Positions 35,818 through 47,312 of a DNA stretch of 64,000 bases are shown here, piece by piece. Position numbers and translations under genes: made by a program. The stretch's first letter is position 1, and every line of letters begins with the position of its first letter. The notes beneath the pieces are model-generated. The model saw nothing but the letters and a program-made list of their open reading frames with translations, was not told where the DNA came from and made no database searches. The stretch comes from Anisodus tanguticus. Lineage: Eukaryota > Streptophyta > Magnoliopsida > Solanales > Solanaceae. The DNA lies in assembly GCA_034509755.1 (NCBI GenBank), contig CM067543.1, positions 15,376,954-15,440,953 on the forward strand, read 5' to 3'.

Positions 35818-36018
35818 TTAGCTCTCTGACCCTTCAAGGGGCCTATCTCTATCAGATGCTCTAGGATGAAGTCGTGCCTGGGAGGCAACCAATTGATTCA
35901 ATACCTGCACCGCTCTCCTTACATCCTCATCAGACGGAGCCAGTAGTAGGACTGATGGTATAGAATCTTCCCTCAACTCTTCTGGTACTACTAGATTCGT
36001 CGATACCTGTAAAAGCAA
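35818..36018 (-). pseudogene. Gag N-terminal fragment (Tekay/Del type)
   Basis: A 66-codon open piece reading APSDEDVRRAVQVLNQLVAS then QARLHPRASDRDRPLEGSES. The 'LxQLVASQA' helix near the N-terminus is typical of Solanaceae chromovirus gag. It is 300 bases from the primer binding site, as expected for gag in this lineage, and breaks off at a TAG after SES, just before where the FL-x-LxPP motif would come. Confidence 0.65.
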
Positions 36019-36316
36019 CTTACTTATATCCTCTAATGGATCTACCTAAATAGAGGGCATACAACTCGCACTTACACTCAATCCAAACTCAATATCCCTG
36101 CTAATCATAGCCCTATTTGAAGAAGGCACTGATGTAATCACAAACACGATAAGGGTTACAGAGAGAATTCTTACAACTCAGCTCTATAGCACTATTCTAG
36201 ATTAAGAAGGAAGGTAACCATCATCCTAAATGCACTGTAGCCTCCCGTCTACAAGTGTGGTGCACAACACACATAAACAAGACTCCACTTGACACGACTT
36301 GTAGACTCCCTAGGAC

Positions 36317-36334
36317 AGACCTGCTCTAATACCA
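36317..36334 (-). other. Primer binding site, tRNA-iMet type
   Basis: Element strand TGGTATTAGAGCAGGTCT, four bases inside the 5' LTR. It matches the complement of the initiator tRNA-Met 3' end (TGGTATCAGAGC) with one mismatch in the first twelve positions. Confidence 0.85.
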
Positions 36335-36338
36335 AGTT

Positions 36339-38331
36339 TGTTAGGACCTAAACCCGAGGGTCATGACGGGCACCCGGACCTTACTTGCCAAGTACCACTA
36401 ATATTATATTTAGCATATAACCATAACTTCTGATGGTCCACGAGGGCCGCCACGGGATACCCTGCTGACATATGGAAAGAGTAAACTGGAAAAGAGCTAT
36501 GTAAAATCCTGCAACCAGAAGGACCCAACCTATATACATATACATACCAAGGCCAACAAGGCCATACACAACCACCATACATAGGACATCTGTCAATAAT
36601 TCTCTAAAGAGTACGTCACATCATAAGGTGGGGACAGGGCCGTGTCATACCCCAACGCATAACTAAAATATCATACCATGACTAGACTGCAACTCTGGAA
36701 TAAATAGAGTGCTCCAATCAGCTGAATCAACAATCTACTAGTGCGGACCGTCACCCTGTCTACTTGAGTCTGCGGGCATGAAACGCAGTGTCCCCCGACC
36801 AAAGAGACGTCAGTACGACTGATGTACCGAGTATGTCAGACATAAAAAATAGCATATTAGAGACCTGAAAGTAACATGAGACAAGAAATAATCAACCAGT
36901 AGAGAATGCCTCTGAGGGCCATAATATGCATAAGTATCATGTCTATGTAGGATGCCTCTGAGGGCCATAATATGCCTAAATGTCATGCACAATGCGGTCA
37001 TGCATATATATATATGCGTATATAACGCCATCAAGCCTCTGTGGGAATCCCATCATATAATATCGGCCTTTGTGGGCATAATCATTATCGTGTATATCTG
37101 TACCAACTGTAGGTGGTGTGCGTATATAACGCTTTCCATTTTCCCATACCCCATACATATATATAATGCATACATATAGTAGAGTATATAACTCTTTTGA
37201 GTGTACATGAATATAATGCATGAATGATATGATAATAAGACACTATAAATTTGTCAGAGTGATGTAATATCTCTTTACCTCCGATTAATATTATGAATAC
37301 TAACATGTTTCCCATATACCTCAATAGGGATTTAGGAACGTATTTAGACATGCTTTGAAAATTGGAATGAATAACATGAACATCCTTAACTACTAAGAGT
37401 AGAATCATTTATGGGACAATATTACGTTTACGTTTCGTACTTAGAACATGCCAAAATAAAGAAGAATTTCCCGTAACATACCTTAGCCATTTTGTGTCCA
37501 CAATACTACTAAAGCAGTCCGTAATGCACCCCAATCTTATTTTCCAAGAAACCATCTTCTTCCACCTTACATCACTTCAAAAAAATCTCCAATTGTTATA
37601 ATCTGGAGGAAACCAATGTCGGTATGACCTCTATGTCATTCTTCATGTTTTGCTTCCATGGTAGAACTTCTTCTTCTTTCTATGAAGAGAAAATATATCG
37701 TTTCCCACATATGAACACATTGATTTCAAGAAAAAAATTACGTTGCTGCCAACACTAATTCGTTGTGTAACTATAATGTTCCAAGAGAGAGGATATTCCA
37801 TAATCAGTTTAATGCTCGTCGAAAAAAATGGCTTGCTGTCCATTTCTTCTTTTGAAATTTCTAAGAGAGGTGACAATTCAAAAAATACTACTCTTACTAA
37901 TTTTGTGGTTCCACTTATATAGATCATCCTTTCCATACTTGTTTTCAATATAAAAGTGCCAGCATATGTAGTATATGCATAGTCATAATATGTTATCTTC
38001 CATTTTTGACACGTGGAAAGCTTTTTGTGCCACTTATCATCTACTCCATATTAACTTAAATAATACTCATCTTTTAACACACTTCATATACTCAATGTCA
38101 TAATCGTGTGATATAGCACTAGTCCATAACCTCTTTTGACACACACCAAATATTATTTTCAATTCCCGCCGTCACACTTCTTAAGTCCTAAATTATTTCG
38201 GGACCACATCCTTTTATATACTAAGCTTCTTTATTTGCATACGTGAATATGACCAAAAATCCTCCAACGCTCGGGCCTATTTACATACGTCTAGCGATTC
38301 AAACCATAGCCCGAAAGTACGGGGTTTTACA
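36339..38331 (-). repeat. 5' LTR of the Tekay/Del-type element
   Basis: Plus strand begins TGTTAGGACC and ends GGGTTTTACA; followed by the target duplication AACAT. Colinear with 30171-32135. Confidence 0.93.
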
Positions 38332-38336
38332 AACAT

Positions 38337-38960
38337 GATCCTAGTCTACCATCAGTTACCAAAGCCACTAAAGCAAATATAAAATAATAAATTGCTCAAA
38401 TGTTTACCCTAAAACAGGAAAAATCAAAGTGCAAGCACAAGTTAACAAGAATCTAGAGGCAAGTAAAACCACACAAGAATCTAGAGGCAAGTAAAACCAG
38501 TACGCCAAGAATTCTATAACTAAAGATAAGAAACGACAAAATTTAACAACAAGGTTAAGGACAAAGAATGGATACGGGCAACCGGAGGTACCAACTCCAG
38601 TTGAATTGAACCTGTTTGCTGGTGAAAATCACTGTTCACAGGTACTGTTCATCGGCACCGGAAGTACTGTTCACTTGAGTTTTCACAACAAATAATCCAG
38701 TACCTGCGTAGATCTACGAGAAAAAGAACAAGAACAAGAAAAGGAAAAAAAAAACAAATGAAATTTTATAAAAAAAACATTTTTCCGTCGCCTACGGTGG
38801 GTGGTCGGAGCGGTGCTGTTGGGGTCTTACCATCGGGAATGGGGGTGGATGGGGTGGGGGTTGGTGATGTTACCGGGGTGAGTAAGTTAGAGAGAGGAGA
38901 GAGAAAGTTCTGTGAAAACAATATAACAAATAAAAATAAATGTGAAAAATAAAGTAATAT
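38337..38960 (-). mobile_element. Probable 5' end of the interrupted RTE LINE
   Basis: Begins directly after the second copy of the gypsy target duplication, so it should continue the RTE seen left of 30166. It holds a 27-bp tandem pair ('agaatctagaggcaagtaaa', 38449-38501) and a GC-richer tract at 38785-38890 ('gtggtcggagcggtgctgtt') that I associate with 5' leaders of Solanaceae RTE LINEs. No coding frame is open. The right boundary is a guess. Confidence 0.4.
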
Positions 38961-38999
38961 ATAATACTAGTAATAATTATAATGATTATATTAATAATA

Positions 39000-40013
39000 G
39001 AAAATGGCCTAAACTTCCCTTGAACTATCAGATTTGATACAAAAATACCCTATGTTTACCTTTTGGTTCCCAAATACCCTAGACATCAATGTATTGGACC
39101 TATTTTGCCCTTATTTTTAATAGCCCATTCTAAAACACAATTAAAGATTTCATCTATTAAGTGGTACTCTATCATTGGTAAGCCCTATAATTAATTAAAC
39201 TAATTAAATTCCAACCCATTATCCAAATACAAATCCACCTAATAAACCTCGACCCGCCCGACTTAAATCCCCATTAAACCAAAGGAAAAATCTTGAAGAA
39301 TTTGTTCAAAATGTTTCAGTATATGGAAGATCTTGAAGAAGGCGAAGCAACAGAAGAAGAATTTATTTCTTTCATTCGTTAATAACAAGAATCAATTTGA
39401 CATGGCCTAATCGCCGCCAACCTGATAATTTTATCATTACTATTTTATATATATCTTTTGTTTGCGTAGCCACATAAGAATGCAAGAATCTAAAAGGGGT
39501 GAGAGTGAGAGCCCTTTAAGGGATTTTATTATTTAACTAGGGTTGATGGGGAAGGGTCAATTCTCGATTTGCCGGAGGAAGAAAGGGACGTTGTCTCTGC
39601 ATCGCCACCCCCACCCCCAACGAGAAATGGGGCACCCACCACGGCTGCCAACAATTCGATTTCGATACTAGCGGGGACTGGTAAAACGTCGAAGAAGAAG
39701 ATAGGAGGGAATTTCCAATAATACTTCAAGATTTTTCCTTTGGTTTAATGGGGATTTAACTCGGGTAGGTCAGGGTTTATTCGGTGTCTCTGGGTAATGG
39801 GCTGGGATTTAATTAGTTTAGTTTAGTTATAGGTATGACCAATGATAGAGCGCCACATAATAAATGAAATCCTTAATTATGTTTTAGAATGGGGCCCTTA
39901 CAAATAAGGGCAAAATAGGTCAATACGTTGACGTCGCGTTTGGGAGCCAAAAGGTAAACGTAGGGTATTTTTGTAACAAATATGATAGTTCAAGGGCATT
40001 TTAGGCGCTTCTG
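39000..40013. mobile_element. Foldback/MULE-like element with ~300-bp terminal inverted repeats
   Basis: Arms 39000-39298 and 39724-40013 are inverted copies over their whole length. The outer ends read gaaaatggcctaaac and, reverse-complemented, cagaagcgcctaaaatg; both then share cccttgaactatca and 'accttttgg'. The inner ends share 'aaaccaaaggaaaaatcttg'. The 425-bp middle has no transposase. A minus-strand ORF of 66 codons (39729-39529) is Pro/Ser/Thr-rich and unrecognised. TAATAATA flanks both ends (38992-38999 and 40014-40021), consistent with an 8-9 bp target duplication but low in complexity. Long arms and end sequence suggest a nonautonomous Mutator-like element. Confidence 0.8.
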
Positions 40014-40021
40014 TAATAATA

Positions 40022-40543
40022 ATAATAAAAATCTATATTTTTACTGGCATAAATTATGATGAATTCAAAATACTCTAGAAAAGCATAGGATAAAAAACGT
40101 AAAAACAAGACTAAACCTATTCCCAATTAGTAGATACTCCCCATGTGGATTTTTTTCTTCCATTGTGCCTTATTTTGTTCCAAAAGATTGTAGGTATTTC
40201 GAGACAACTTCCTTCCATGTGATTTTAGGTCTACCTCATCACCTTTTAGCACCTTCACTCACTCTAGTTTCACACCTATGAACCGGTGCATCTGTAGGTC
40301 GATGCAAGACATGATCAGACTATCTCAAGCGACCTAAGCAAAGAAAAAGGGAAGAAGAGAACTGCTAAATACAAGAATAAGTTACTCCCAGTAACTTACA
40401 TAATTGGGAGCTTGTGAACTCCACTAATATCATAGGTTTGGGAGATACACCTTCAACACAGCATTGTAGTACCTAGATTCTCTACCAACTTATCTATTTG
40501 GGTAAAATTGAGAATCTACCTCCTCCTGAAAAGTAATCTGAGC
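40022..40543. other. Intergenic/intron sequence, nothing assigned
   Basis: About 520 bp without ORF or repeat boundary. The stretch 40200-40310 ('accggtgcatctgtaggtcg') resembles a dispersed Solanaceae repeat I cannot name. The sequence ends at the GCATG target site of the SIRE-A element. Confidence 0.4.
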
Positions 40544-40548
40544 GCATG

Positions 40549-41485
40549 TGTTGATGTTGGATGGATGTTGTGACAACATCTGTAAATGCTTAGGATAACA
40601 TCTTATGAAAATAAAAATGTTGCTTGTGATGTTGTGACAATATTCCTGACAACATCTCTGTAACGATTTTGCCTATTCTTCCGACCAAAACAGGTTGTGT
40701 TACAGTGAGTAAAAAATGACCTAGGAAAGCTTACAATGATGCTGTGTTTAAAACGTGGTAAAAGAAACAGTCAAAGCTTAGAGAGGAAGCAGCGTGAAGA
40801 CCAAGTCCAGAACGTTGAGCTTTTTAAGGAGCAAGAACCGGTCCAAGCTGAAGCTTTCTTTTACTCAACCTCCCCAACCAATCAGTAAGGATTTCAAGGG
40901 AAGTTCCACACTATAAATAGAGGGGAGCTTCAGAGTATCAATATCCAGAATTGAACGAGAAGAATTACCAAGAGAGCTCTCAGATATTCACCTTAGAAAC
41001 TGGATCAACACACTTAGCCTAAAGTAGTATAACAACATCTAGTCCCTCATTACTATTGCTGCCCAGATTCTAGATCAATCTTATATTTCAAGCAATTGTA
41101 ATGAAGATGTTGTATTTGTCTTTTTAGATCTTTTAACTTTAGGCTGAAGTCATCGGCGACTTCACTTTTGTTTGTAATTTCTTTTTCGCATTTATTGTTC
41201 AATCTTGTAAAAAGAAATTCATTTGTAATTGTATATAATTTATACAATTCTTCGGTCATTGACCATCAAGGGATATATTAATATATATCCTTGAAAATAT
41301 AAACCTTGTGTCTCTTTACTTTTCCGATGCATTTACTCTATAAATGATTATAACTGTTTTATCACAATGTTGCCTCAGATGTTGAGACAACATTGAAGGC
41401 AACATCCAGAAACTGTTTTAATTGCTCTAGCTGTGACGGTTTTATTCTTACATATTCTTGCTTATCCGTAGCCCCGGACCCAACA
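40549..41485 (+). repeat. 5' LTR of SIRE-A
   Basis: 937 bp, TGTTGATG...GACCCAACA. A TATA box (tataaata, 40912-40919) marks the likely U3/R promoter region. The U3 opens with clusters of ATGTTG/CAACAT words (40563-40656), and another lies near the end (41366-41407). Confidence 0.96.
40912..40919 (+). promoter_or_regulatory. TATA box in SIRE-A 5' LTR
   Basis: tataaata within 'cacactataaatagaggg'. The same wording is at 50092-50099 in the 3' LTR, and a close match lies on the minus strand of both SIRE-B LTRs (53520-53527, 63488-63495), so it is conserved between diverged elements. Confidence 0.75.
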
Positions 41486-41487
41486 AG

Positions 41488-41500
41488 TGGTATCAGAGCC
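41488..41500 (+). other. Primer binding site of SIRE-A, tRNA-iMet
   Basis: TGGTATCAGAGCC two bases after the 5' LTR, matching the complement of the initiator tRNA-Met 3' end exactly. Confidence 0.93.
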
Positions 41501-41527
41501 AACACTTGATACAATAAGTGTTTGATT

Positions 41528-43400
41528 ATGAATATTACGGCTATGGACTCAGCTATACAAAACGTTGCTAGACTTCCAATTCTTGACGGAACTAACTATG
41601 CCTATTGGAAAATTCGACTACGTCGAATCCATTGATGTTTGAGCTTGGATATCAGTTTCCAAAGGCTATGTGATTCCCAAGTACCCAGCAGACGAGGATA
41701 ATAGACCGCGTAAGAGATCAACAGTGCGAGCTTCAATGAAAAGGCCCTAAATGCGATATTTGGATGGGTAGATCTCTATGTTTAAACTCATCCAGAATTA
41801 TACTACGGCCAAGGACGCTTGGGAGACCTTACAAACTCATTGTGAAGGTACCTCGAGTGTACGACGTACAAAGCTTCGCATGATTTTGAGCCAATACAAA
41901 CGCTTAAGGATGGAAGATTCTCAAGACATAAAATCCTATTTTGAAAAGTTAATTGACATTGATAATCAGTGTCAAGTGCTTGGTTCTCCTTTAACCAACA
42001 AACAACTTGTGGATAAAACTCTCAGATCTCTTCCTGAAAGGTTTAATACTAAGATTTGTGCTATTGAAGAGGCCCATAATCTTGCTACTATGGATCTACA
42101 TGCCTTGATGAGCATCTTTCAAACATATGAGATGAACATGAAGAGCCAAAGATATCTGTATAAAGACAAGACTTTGGCACTCTAAGGACAAACCTCGGAA
42201 ACTGAATTGGAAAACGAGGAAGAAAACTTGGAGGAACTGGGAAATGGTTCAACTGTTGACTTACTTACTCGTCGATTCAATTCAATGGTGATAAAGATAA
42301 AAAAAATGATCGTAATAAAGCCAAATACAAATAGCATCAAAACCCACTCTTCAATAAACAGTCGAATAGGTCACCTTCTAAGCAAAGAAATCACAATCCA
42401 CTGAGGAAATCTAACTCCGACAGTACCAATTTCAATCCCAAACAACTCGAGGGAGTGAAATGTCATGCATGCTTGGGTTGGGGACACTACGCTAATGAGT
42501 GTGCAAACACCCTTAGAAAAATTGGTAAGGTTATGTGGGTAACTCTCAGTGATGATGAGAACGAAGAGGAGAGAGGATTTCAAGAAGAAGAATCACAGGA
42601 AATGCTGGCAGCCATGTTCGAACACTCACTTTTCGACGATGAAGATGTTGTTGACAATGTTGCGACAACATCAGGAACAACATCAGACTCAACATCTGGA
42701 ATGTCTTCAACATCAGAGAGGTATGTATACTTTGACTATTCTGATGTAAATTGTTTTAGTGGATTTTCATCTGAGGTTGTAAATTTGGATCTAGTTGACT
42801 CCAAAGACGACGTGATAAAGGAATTACAAAATCTTTGTAAAGCCTTAATCACTGAATCTGAGCAACTAGACTCAAAAGCAAAATTATTGGCTCTTGAGAA
42901 TAGCAATCTGAAAGGCACAATCAATCGATTAGAAGTGGCACTTACCAAGAAGGACCTAGAGCTTGGTAAGATTCGTGCACGATTGAACGTAGATGAGACC
43001 ACCTTTCAAAGGCTCAACATGGGAACCTCCAAACTGGATGAAATATTGAACTTCAATAAATCTACAAGGGCTGGGCTTGGGTACCAATCTCCTAGAAAAA
43101 TAAATACTTCCAGAATCCATAATCAAACTGAGAGGATAAAATTTGTCAAAGAAAATCCGAGTAATTCTCAGATCACTAAGATTGGATCGAAGTTTGTATG
43201 TAGCTTCTGTAAAAAGTCAGGACATCTTATGCCCTACTGCTTCAAACTTCAAAAATCTGCACCCAGAATATTGCCTAAAATGTCGTCAGCAATGTTGCCC
43301 AACATCACTGACAACATTCAAAGAAACCAGCCTGAAAGCAGAAGGAAGAAAAAGGAATGGGTACCCAAACTGAATCTGAAATGTAATGTATGCATAACTG
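41528..43400 (+). pseudogene. Gag of SIRE-A, broken
   Basis: Starts at an ATG (41528) with ARLPILDGTNYAYWKIRL, the opening of the UBN2/Copia gag domain, then frameshifts within 90 bases. 41778-42185 is open and carries AKDAWETLQTHCEGTSSVRR and DIKSYFEKLIDIDNQCQVLG, then TLRSLPERFNTKICAIEEAH. After a stop at 42183, 42455 onward encodes knuckle one (CHACLGWGHYANEC), a Glu/Asp/Ser/Thr-rich stretch, a coiled-coil-like helix (LLALENSNLKGTINRLEVAL, near 42890), and knuckle two (CSFCKKSGHLMPYC, near 43210). Gag would build the particle and bind RNA through the knuckles. The acidic Ser/Thr stretch and the linker after knuckle two coincide with ATGTTG/CAACAT clusters. Confidence 0.9.
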
Positions 43401-44672
43401 TTTTGCGTACTAACATTACAGGTTCTTGGTACTTCAATAGTGGTTGCTCACGTCATATGACATGTACCAAAAGTCTATTGAAGGAGTATGGAGCATTCAA
43501 TGGAGGATTCGTGACCTTTGGATGAGGAAGTAAGAGTAAGATAATTGGTAAAGGAACTCTTAATGTTTCGGATGTACCACCCTTGAGAAATGTTCTTCAT
43601 GTAGAAGGTTTGGTTGCTAATCTTCTTAGCATAAGCCAACTATGTGATGATGATCTCGAGGTGAAATTCAACAAGCTTGGATGCAACGTTACAGATTCTA
43701 CAGATAAATGTGTCATGTCAGGAACCCGAACTAGAGATAATTGCTATCTAGTCGGTGGACAAGAGTTTTGCAACTCCGCAAAGGTAGGTGACGTGACACT
43801 TTGGCATCAAAAGTTGTGACATGTCAACTACGGCACCTTGGAGAAGCTGATCTCATTTGAAGCTGTCAGAGGCATTCCTAGAATGGATTCAAAAGATATA
43901 ACATTGTGCGAAGATTGTTTGGAAGGAAAGCAGACCCGAGTCTCTCATAATGTTGTCCAACATGACGGACAACATTCAGGTACGTCTCATTGTTTCCAAT
44001 TATTGCATATGGATCTTATGGGTCCAATCGAGGTAGATAGCCTATGAGGGATGAGATATTCTTATGTGATAGTAGATGATTTTTCCAGATTCACTTGGAT
44101 CTATTTTTTAAAGGAAAAATCACAAACCTTTGAGATGTTTAGAACACTTTACTCTAGGATTAAGAATTTGTTTTGTTCTTCAATTTTTCAGAATTAGATC
44201 TGATCATGGAAAGGAGTTTGAAAATCAAACCTTTGCAAATTTTTGTGAAAAGAAAGGCATATTCCATAAATTTTTGGTACCAAAAACACCACAACAAAAT
44301 GGGGTTGCCGAGAGAAAGAACAGAACTTTACAAGAATGGCTAGAGTTATGTTAAGTTCTAAGCAATTGTCAAAGAGGTTTTGGGCAGAAGCCTTGACCAC
44401 GGCATGTCACATAACTAATAGAATCTATTTAAGGCCAGGGACCAAAATGACACCCTATGAACTGTTAAATGGAAAGAAACCTACATTGCGGTACTTTTAT
44501 GTCTTTGGGTGTGTGTGCTATATTCTTAATGATAGGGATCAACTGGCTAAATTTGACTCTAAGAGTGACAAGGGAATATTCGTTGGCTACTCTCAGAATA
44601 GCCATCCTTCCGAATATACAATCTTCGGACAAAGAACATACAAGAGTCAGTCAATGTTATTTTTGATGACCT
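43401..44672 (+). pseudogene. Protease and integrase of SIRE-A, broken
   Basis: Protease: SWYFNSGCSRHMTCTKSLLK at about 43425, where the usual DSG active-site triad reads NSG, so catalysis should be lost. Stops follow at about 43524, 43817 and 44045. Integrase zinc finger region: WHQKL-stop-HVNYGTLEKL, DITLCEDCLEGKQTR (H and C residues partly visible). Core: LLHMDLMGPIEVDSL, YVIVDDFSRFTWIYFLKEKS, then after a frameshift RSDHGKEFENQTFANFCEKK and TPQQNGVAERKNRTLQ, containing the D, D and E residues. After a second frameshift come FWAEALTTACHITNRIYLRP and TPYELLNGKKPT, the C-terminal part. It would cut the polyprotein and insert the cDNA; at least three stops and two frameshifts prevent this. 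Confidence 0.9.
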
Positions 44673-44673
44673 G

Positions 44674-46562
44674 ATGGATATATCTGGTAGATCTTCAGAA
44701 AACAACATTGTGGTTGCAGTTGAAGAGGAGCAACCCACTAAAGAAATAGATGTTGTCCCAGATGTTATCCCGACATCTGAAGAAACATCTGAACCTCAAA
44801 GAGAAAACACAGGGGACGAAGTCGAGGAGGAGTCTGCTACTGAACTGAATGATCAAGTGAGAAGAGACCCTCCATCGAGGATTAGAAGGAATCATGTATC
44901 CGACCAGGTGATAGGGGGAGTTTTTGAGAAGAGGCATACAAGATGGAAAGAGCCAGTGAATTACCGAGAAATGGTAAGGTATGTGTGCATGTCCACCATA
45001 TATCAACATGTAAGTCTTTCTTGTCTTACATCTACTTTGAAACCTAAAAATATTGGGGAAGCATTAAAAGATAATTTTTGGATTCAAGCCATGTAAGAGG
45101 AGCTTGAACAATTTGCCCGAAATGAAGTTTGGGACTTGGTACCACGACCCAACAACACAAATGTTATTGGGACCAAGTGGATATTCAAAAACAAATCAGA
45201 TAAGTTAGGGAAGATTGTTAGGAATAAAGATCGACTTGTTGCTCAAGGATATATACAAGTAGAAGGTATCGACTATGACGAGACCTTTGCTCCTGTGGCT
45301 AGAATTGAGTCAATAAGATTGCTGCTTGCTATTGCTTGCTATCTAAAGATTACCTTGCACCAAATTGACGTTAAAGGTGCCTTCCTCAATGGATACTTGG
45401 ACAAAGAAGTATATGTTGAACAACCAAAGGGATTTGAGGATCCTCACCATCCACATCATGTGTACAAGCTCAAGAAAGCTTTGTATGGACTAAAACAAGC
45501 ACCACATGCATGGTATGGTCGTCTAATTGACTTCCTTGTTGAGTTTGGTTTTACCCGTGGAGAAGCTGACAGAACATTATTCATTAAAAGACACGGTGTA
45601 GATGTAATAATAACTCAAATCTATGTTGATGATATTGTTTTTGGTTCGACTACAGAATCATTCTTGAAGTCGTTTGTCGAAGCAATGTCGACAATATTTG
45701 AGATGAGCATGATTGGAGAACTAACATTTTTCTTAGGCTTGCAGATTAAACAGGATGAAGATGGGATTTTTGTATCTCAAAGCAAGTACGCCAAGAATCT
45801 TGTTAGGAGATTTGGTCTGGAAAATGCTAAATACATGAAGACTCCAATGGGCTCTACGCAACAGGTATGTAAAGACGATGTTGGACAAGATGTTGACCCA
45901 ACATTGTACCGATCTATGATAGGTTGCCTTTTATACCTTACTACCAGTCGCCCCGATATCATGTTTAGCGTATGTGTTTGCGCCAGGTTCCAAGCCAGTC
46001 CTAATGTATCTCATCTTAATGCTGTGAAACGTATCATTCGATATGTTGTCGGTACAAGTGACTTGGAAATTTGGTACTCCAGAGACACTAATCTTAATCT
46101 AATAGGATATAGTGACTCGGATTGGGCCGGTGATATAGACGATAGGAAAAGCACTAGTGGTGGGTGTTTCTATCTTAGAAATAATCTAGTCTCATGGTAC
46201 AGTCGTAAATAAAATTATGTATCACTCTCGATTGCCGAATCTGAATATGTGGCAGCCGGAAGTTGTTGTGCTCAACTGATCTAGTTACGACATATGCTAG
46301 ATGACTATGGCATATCTAATAACTCCATGATTTTGTACTGTGATAATCTGAGTGCTATTAATATTTCCAAAAATCCTGTTCAGCATTCACGTACAAAGCA
46401 CATAGACATAAGACATCATTTTTAAGAGACTTAGTGGAAAAACAGCTAGTTCAAATCGAACATGTTGATACTCTTTTTCAACTGGCTGACATTTTTACCA
46501 AACCTTTCGATCATGAGAGATTTTCTAGCTTGAAAAAATCTCTTGGTCTCTGTTTTCTTTGA
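44674..46562 (+). pseudogene. RT and RNase H of SIRE-A, broken
   Basis: 44674-45096 is the acidic linker plus FWIQAM before RT. After a TAA at 45094, the 358-codon open piece (45136-46212) starts VPRPNNTNVIGTKWIFKNK and has QIDVKGAFLNGYL (first catalytic Asp), LKKALYGLKQAPHAWYGRL, the active site YVDDIVFGS, FFLGLQIKQ, and RNase H (LIGYSDSDWAGDIDDRKSTS). Both catalytic motifs of RT are intact. After TAA at 46210 the RNase H remainder reads SLSIAESEYVAAGSC, LYCDNLSAINISKNPVQHSR, HIDIRHHF and LADIFTKPFDHERF with further stops. Much of RT could still be read, but not joined to gag. Confidence 0.93.
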
Positions 46563-47312
46563 AAATAAGACAGACTAGGTAGATGTTGTCTGAAATGTTG
46601 TCCTAACATTCTGGGTAACATTTACTGATTGAGTCAATATATAGGATAAGTGTTGTAGTGATGTTGCACTATTTTTTCAAAAGATTCAAGCATGACTCTA
46701 AAAGTATCATAAGAAGGCGAAACCTTTGCTAAAAGATTTGGATGTATACAAAAAGAGCAAAGCTCTAAGATTGGTATCGTTCCTATTCTATAGGAGTACC
46801 ACGTGCTTCAAAAAGGTTGAAAATTCCTCAATATTTTTTTTGATCTGTATGTGTTCAACTAAGTTGATTAAGGATAATGGTAAAATGTTACATTAGTCCA
46901 ACGATCAGTCTCATAGGGAACATATACGAAAATATCATCTGTCAAATTAGAAAATCCTTGGAGTCTCATAATGCTTGTTTAACCTTGAAATGTTGCCAAC
47001 ATCGTTAATAACATCGTGTTCCAGTACATTGATCAATCTGGTTTATCTTATTTTATTCTTGTTTTTGGTATTTAACATGTCTCTGTCCTTAACGGAAAAT
47101 CCAAAAATTCTGGAGGACCGTTTTTATTTAAATTCTAAATGATGTTATGTGCTATGTAAACCCTTTACTTTAGGTGTGTAAAGAGTTTTTATTCTTCTAT
47201 ACAATCTAAATTTAAGGAAAAGGAGTTTGAGTGTAAGTATATTTTTCCATAATGAAACCTCCCATTTTTGTCTTGGAAGTGTCACATCAGCCGATTTACA
47301 ATCCTTCAAATC
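46563..47312 (+). other. Spacer between pol and the envelope-like ORF of SIRE-A
   Basis: About 750 bp without an open frame. It contains two ATGTTG/CAACAT clusters (46582-46622 and 46989-47015). The corresponding spacer in SIRE-B (56.2-57.0 kb, opposite strand) also has clusters and shares 'tcctattctataggagta'-type wording. Confidence 0.6.

Larger units (their letters stand above)
30171..38331 (-). mobile_element. Tekay/Del-type Ty3/gypsy retrotransposon, deleted internally
   Basis: Complete LTR-to-LTR insertion flanked by the 5-bp target duplication AACAT (30166-30170 and 38332-38336). LTRs are 1965 and 1993 bp. On the element strand the order is 5' LTR (right), tRNA-iMet primer binding site, a short gag N-terminal piece (36018-35818), about 1.95 kb without recognisable coding sequence, the end of RNase H region and integrase (about 33845-32419), polypurine tract and 3' LTR (left). 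Protease, RT and most of gag are gone, so the copy is nonautonomous. It is inserted in the 5' part of the RTE LINE, whose sequence appears to continue at 38337. Confidence 0.9.

Noticed and set aside
38992..40021. TAATAATA as proof of an 8-bp hAT-type target duplication.
   Set aside because: The word is low in complexity and extends as TAA repeats at the right side, so it supports but does not prove a duplication or a superfamily.
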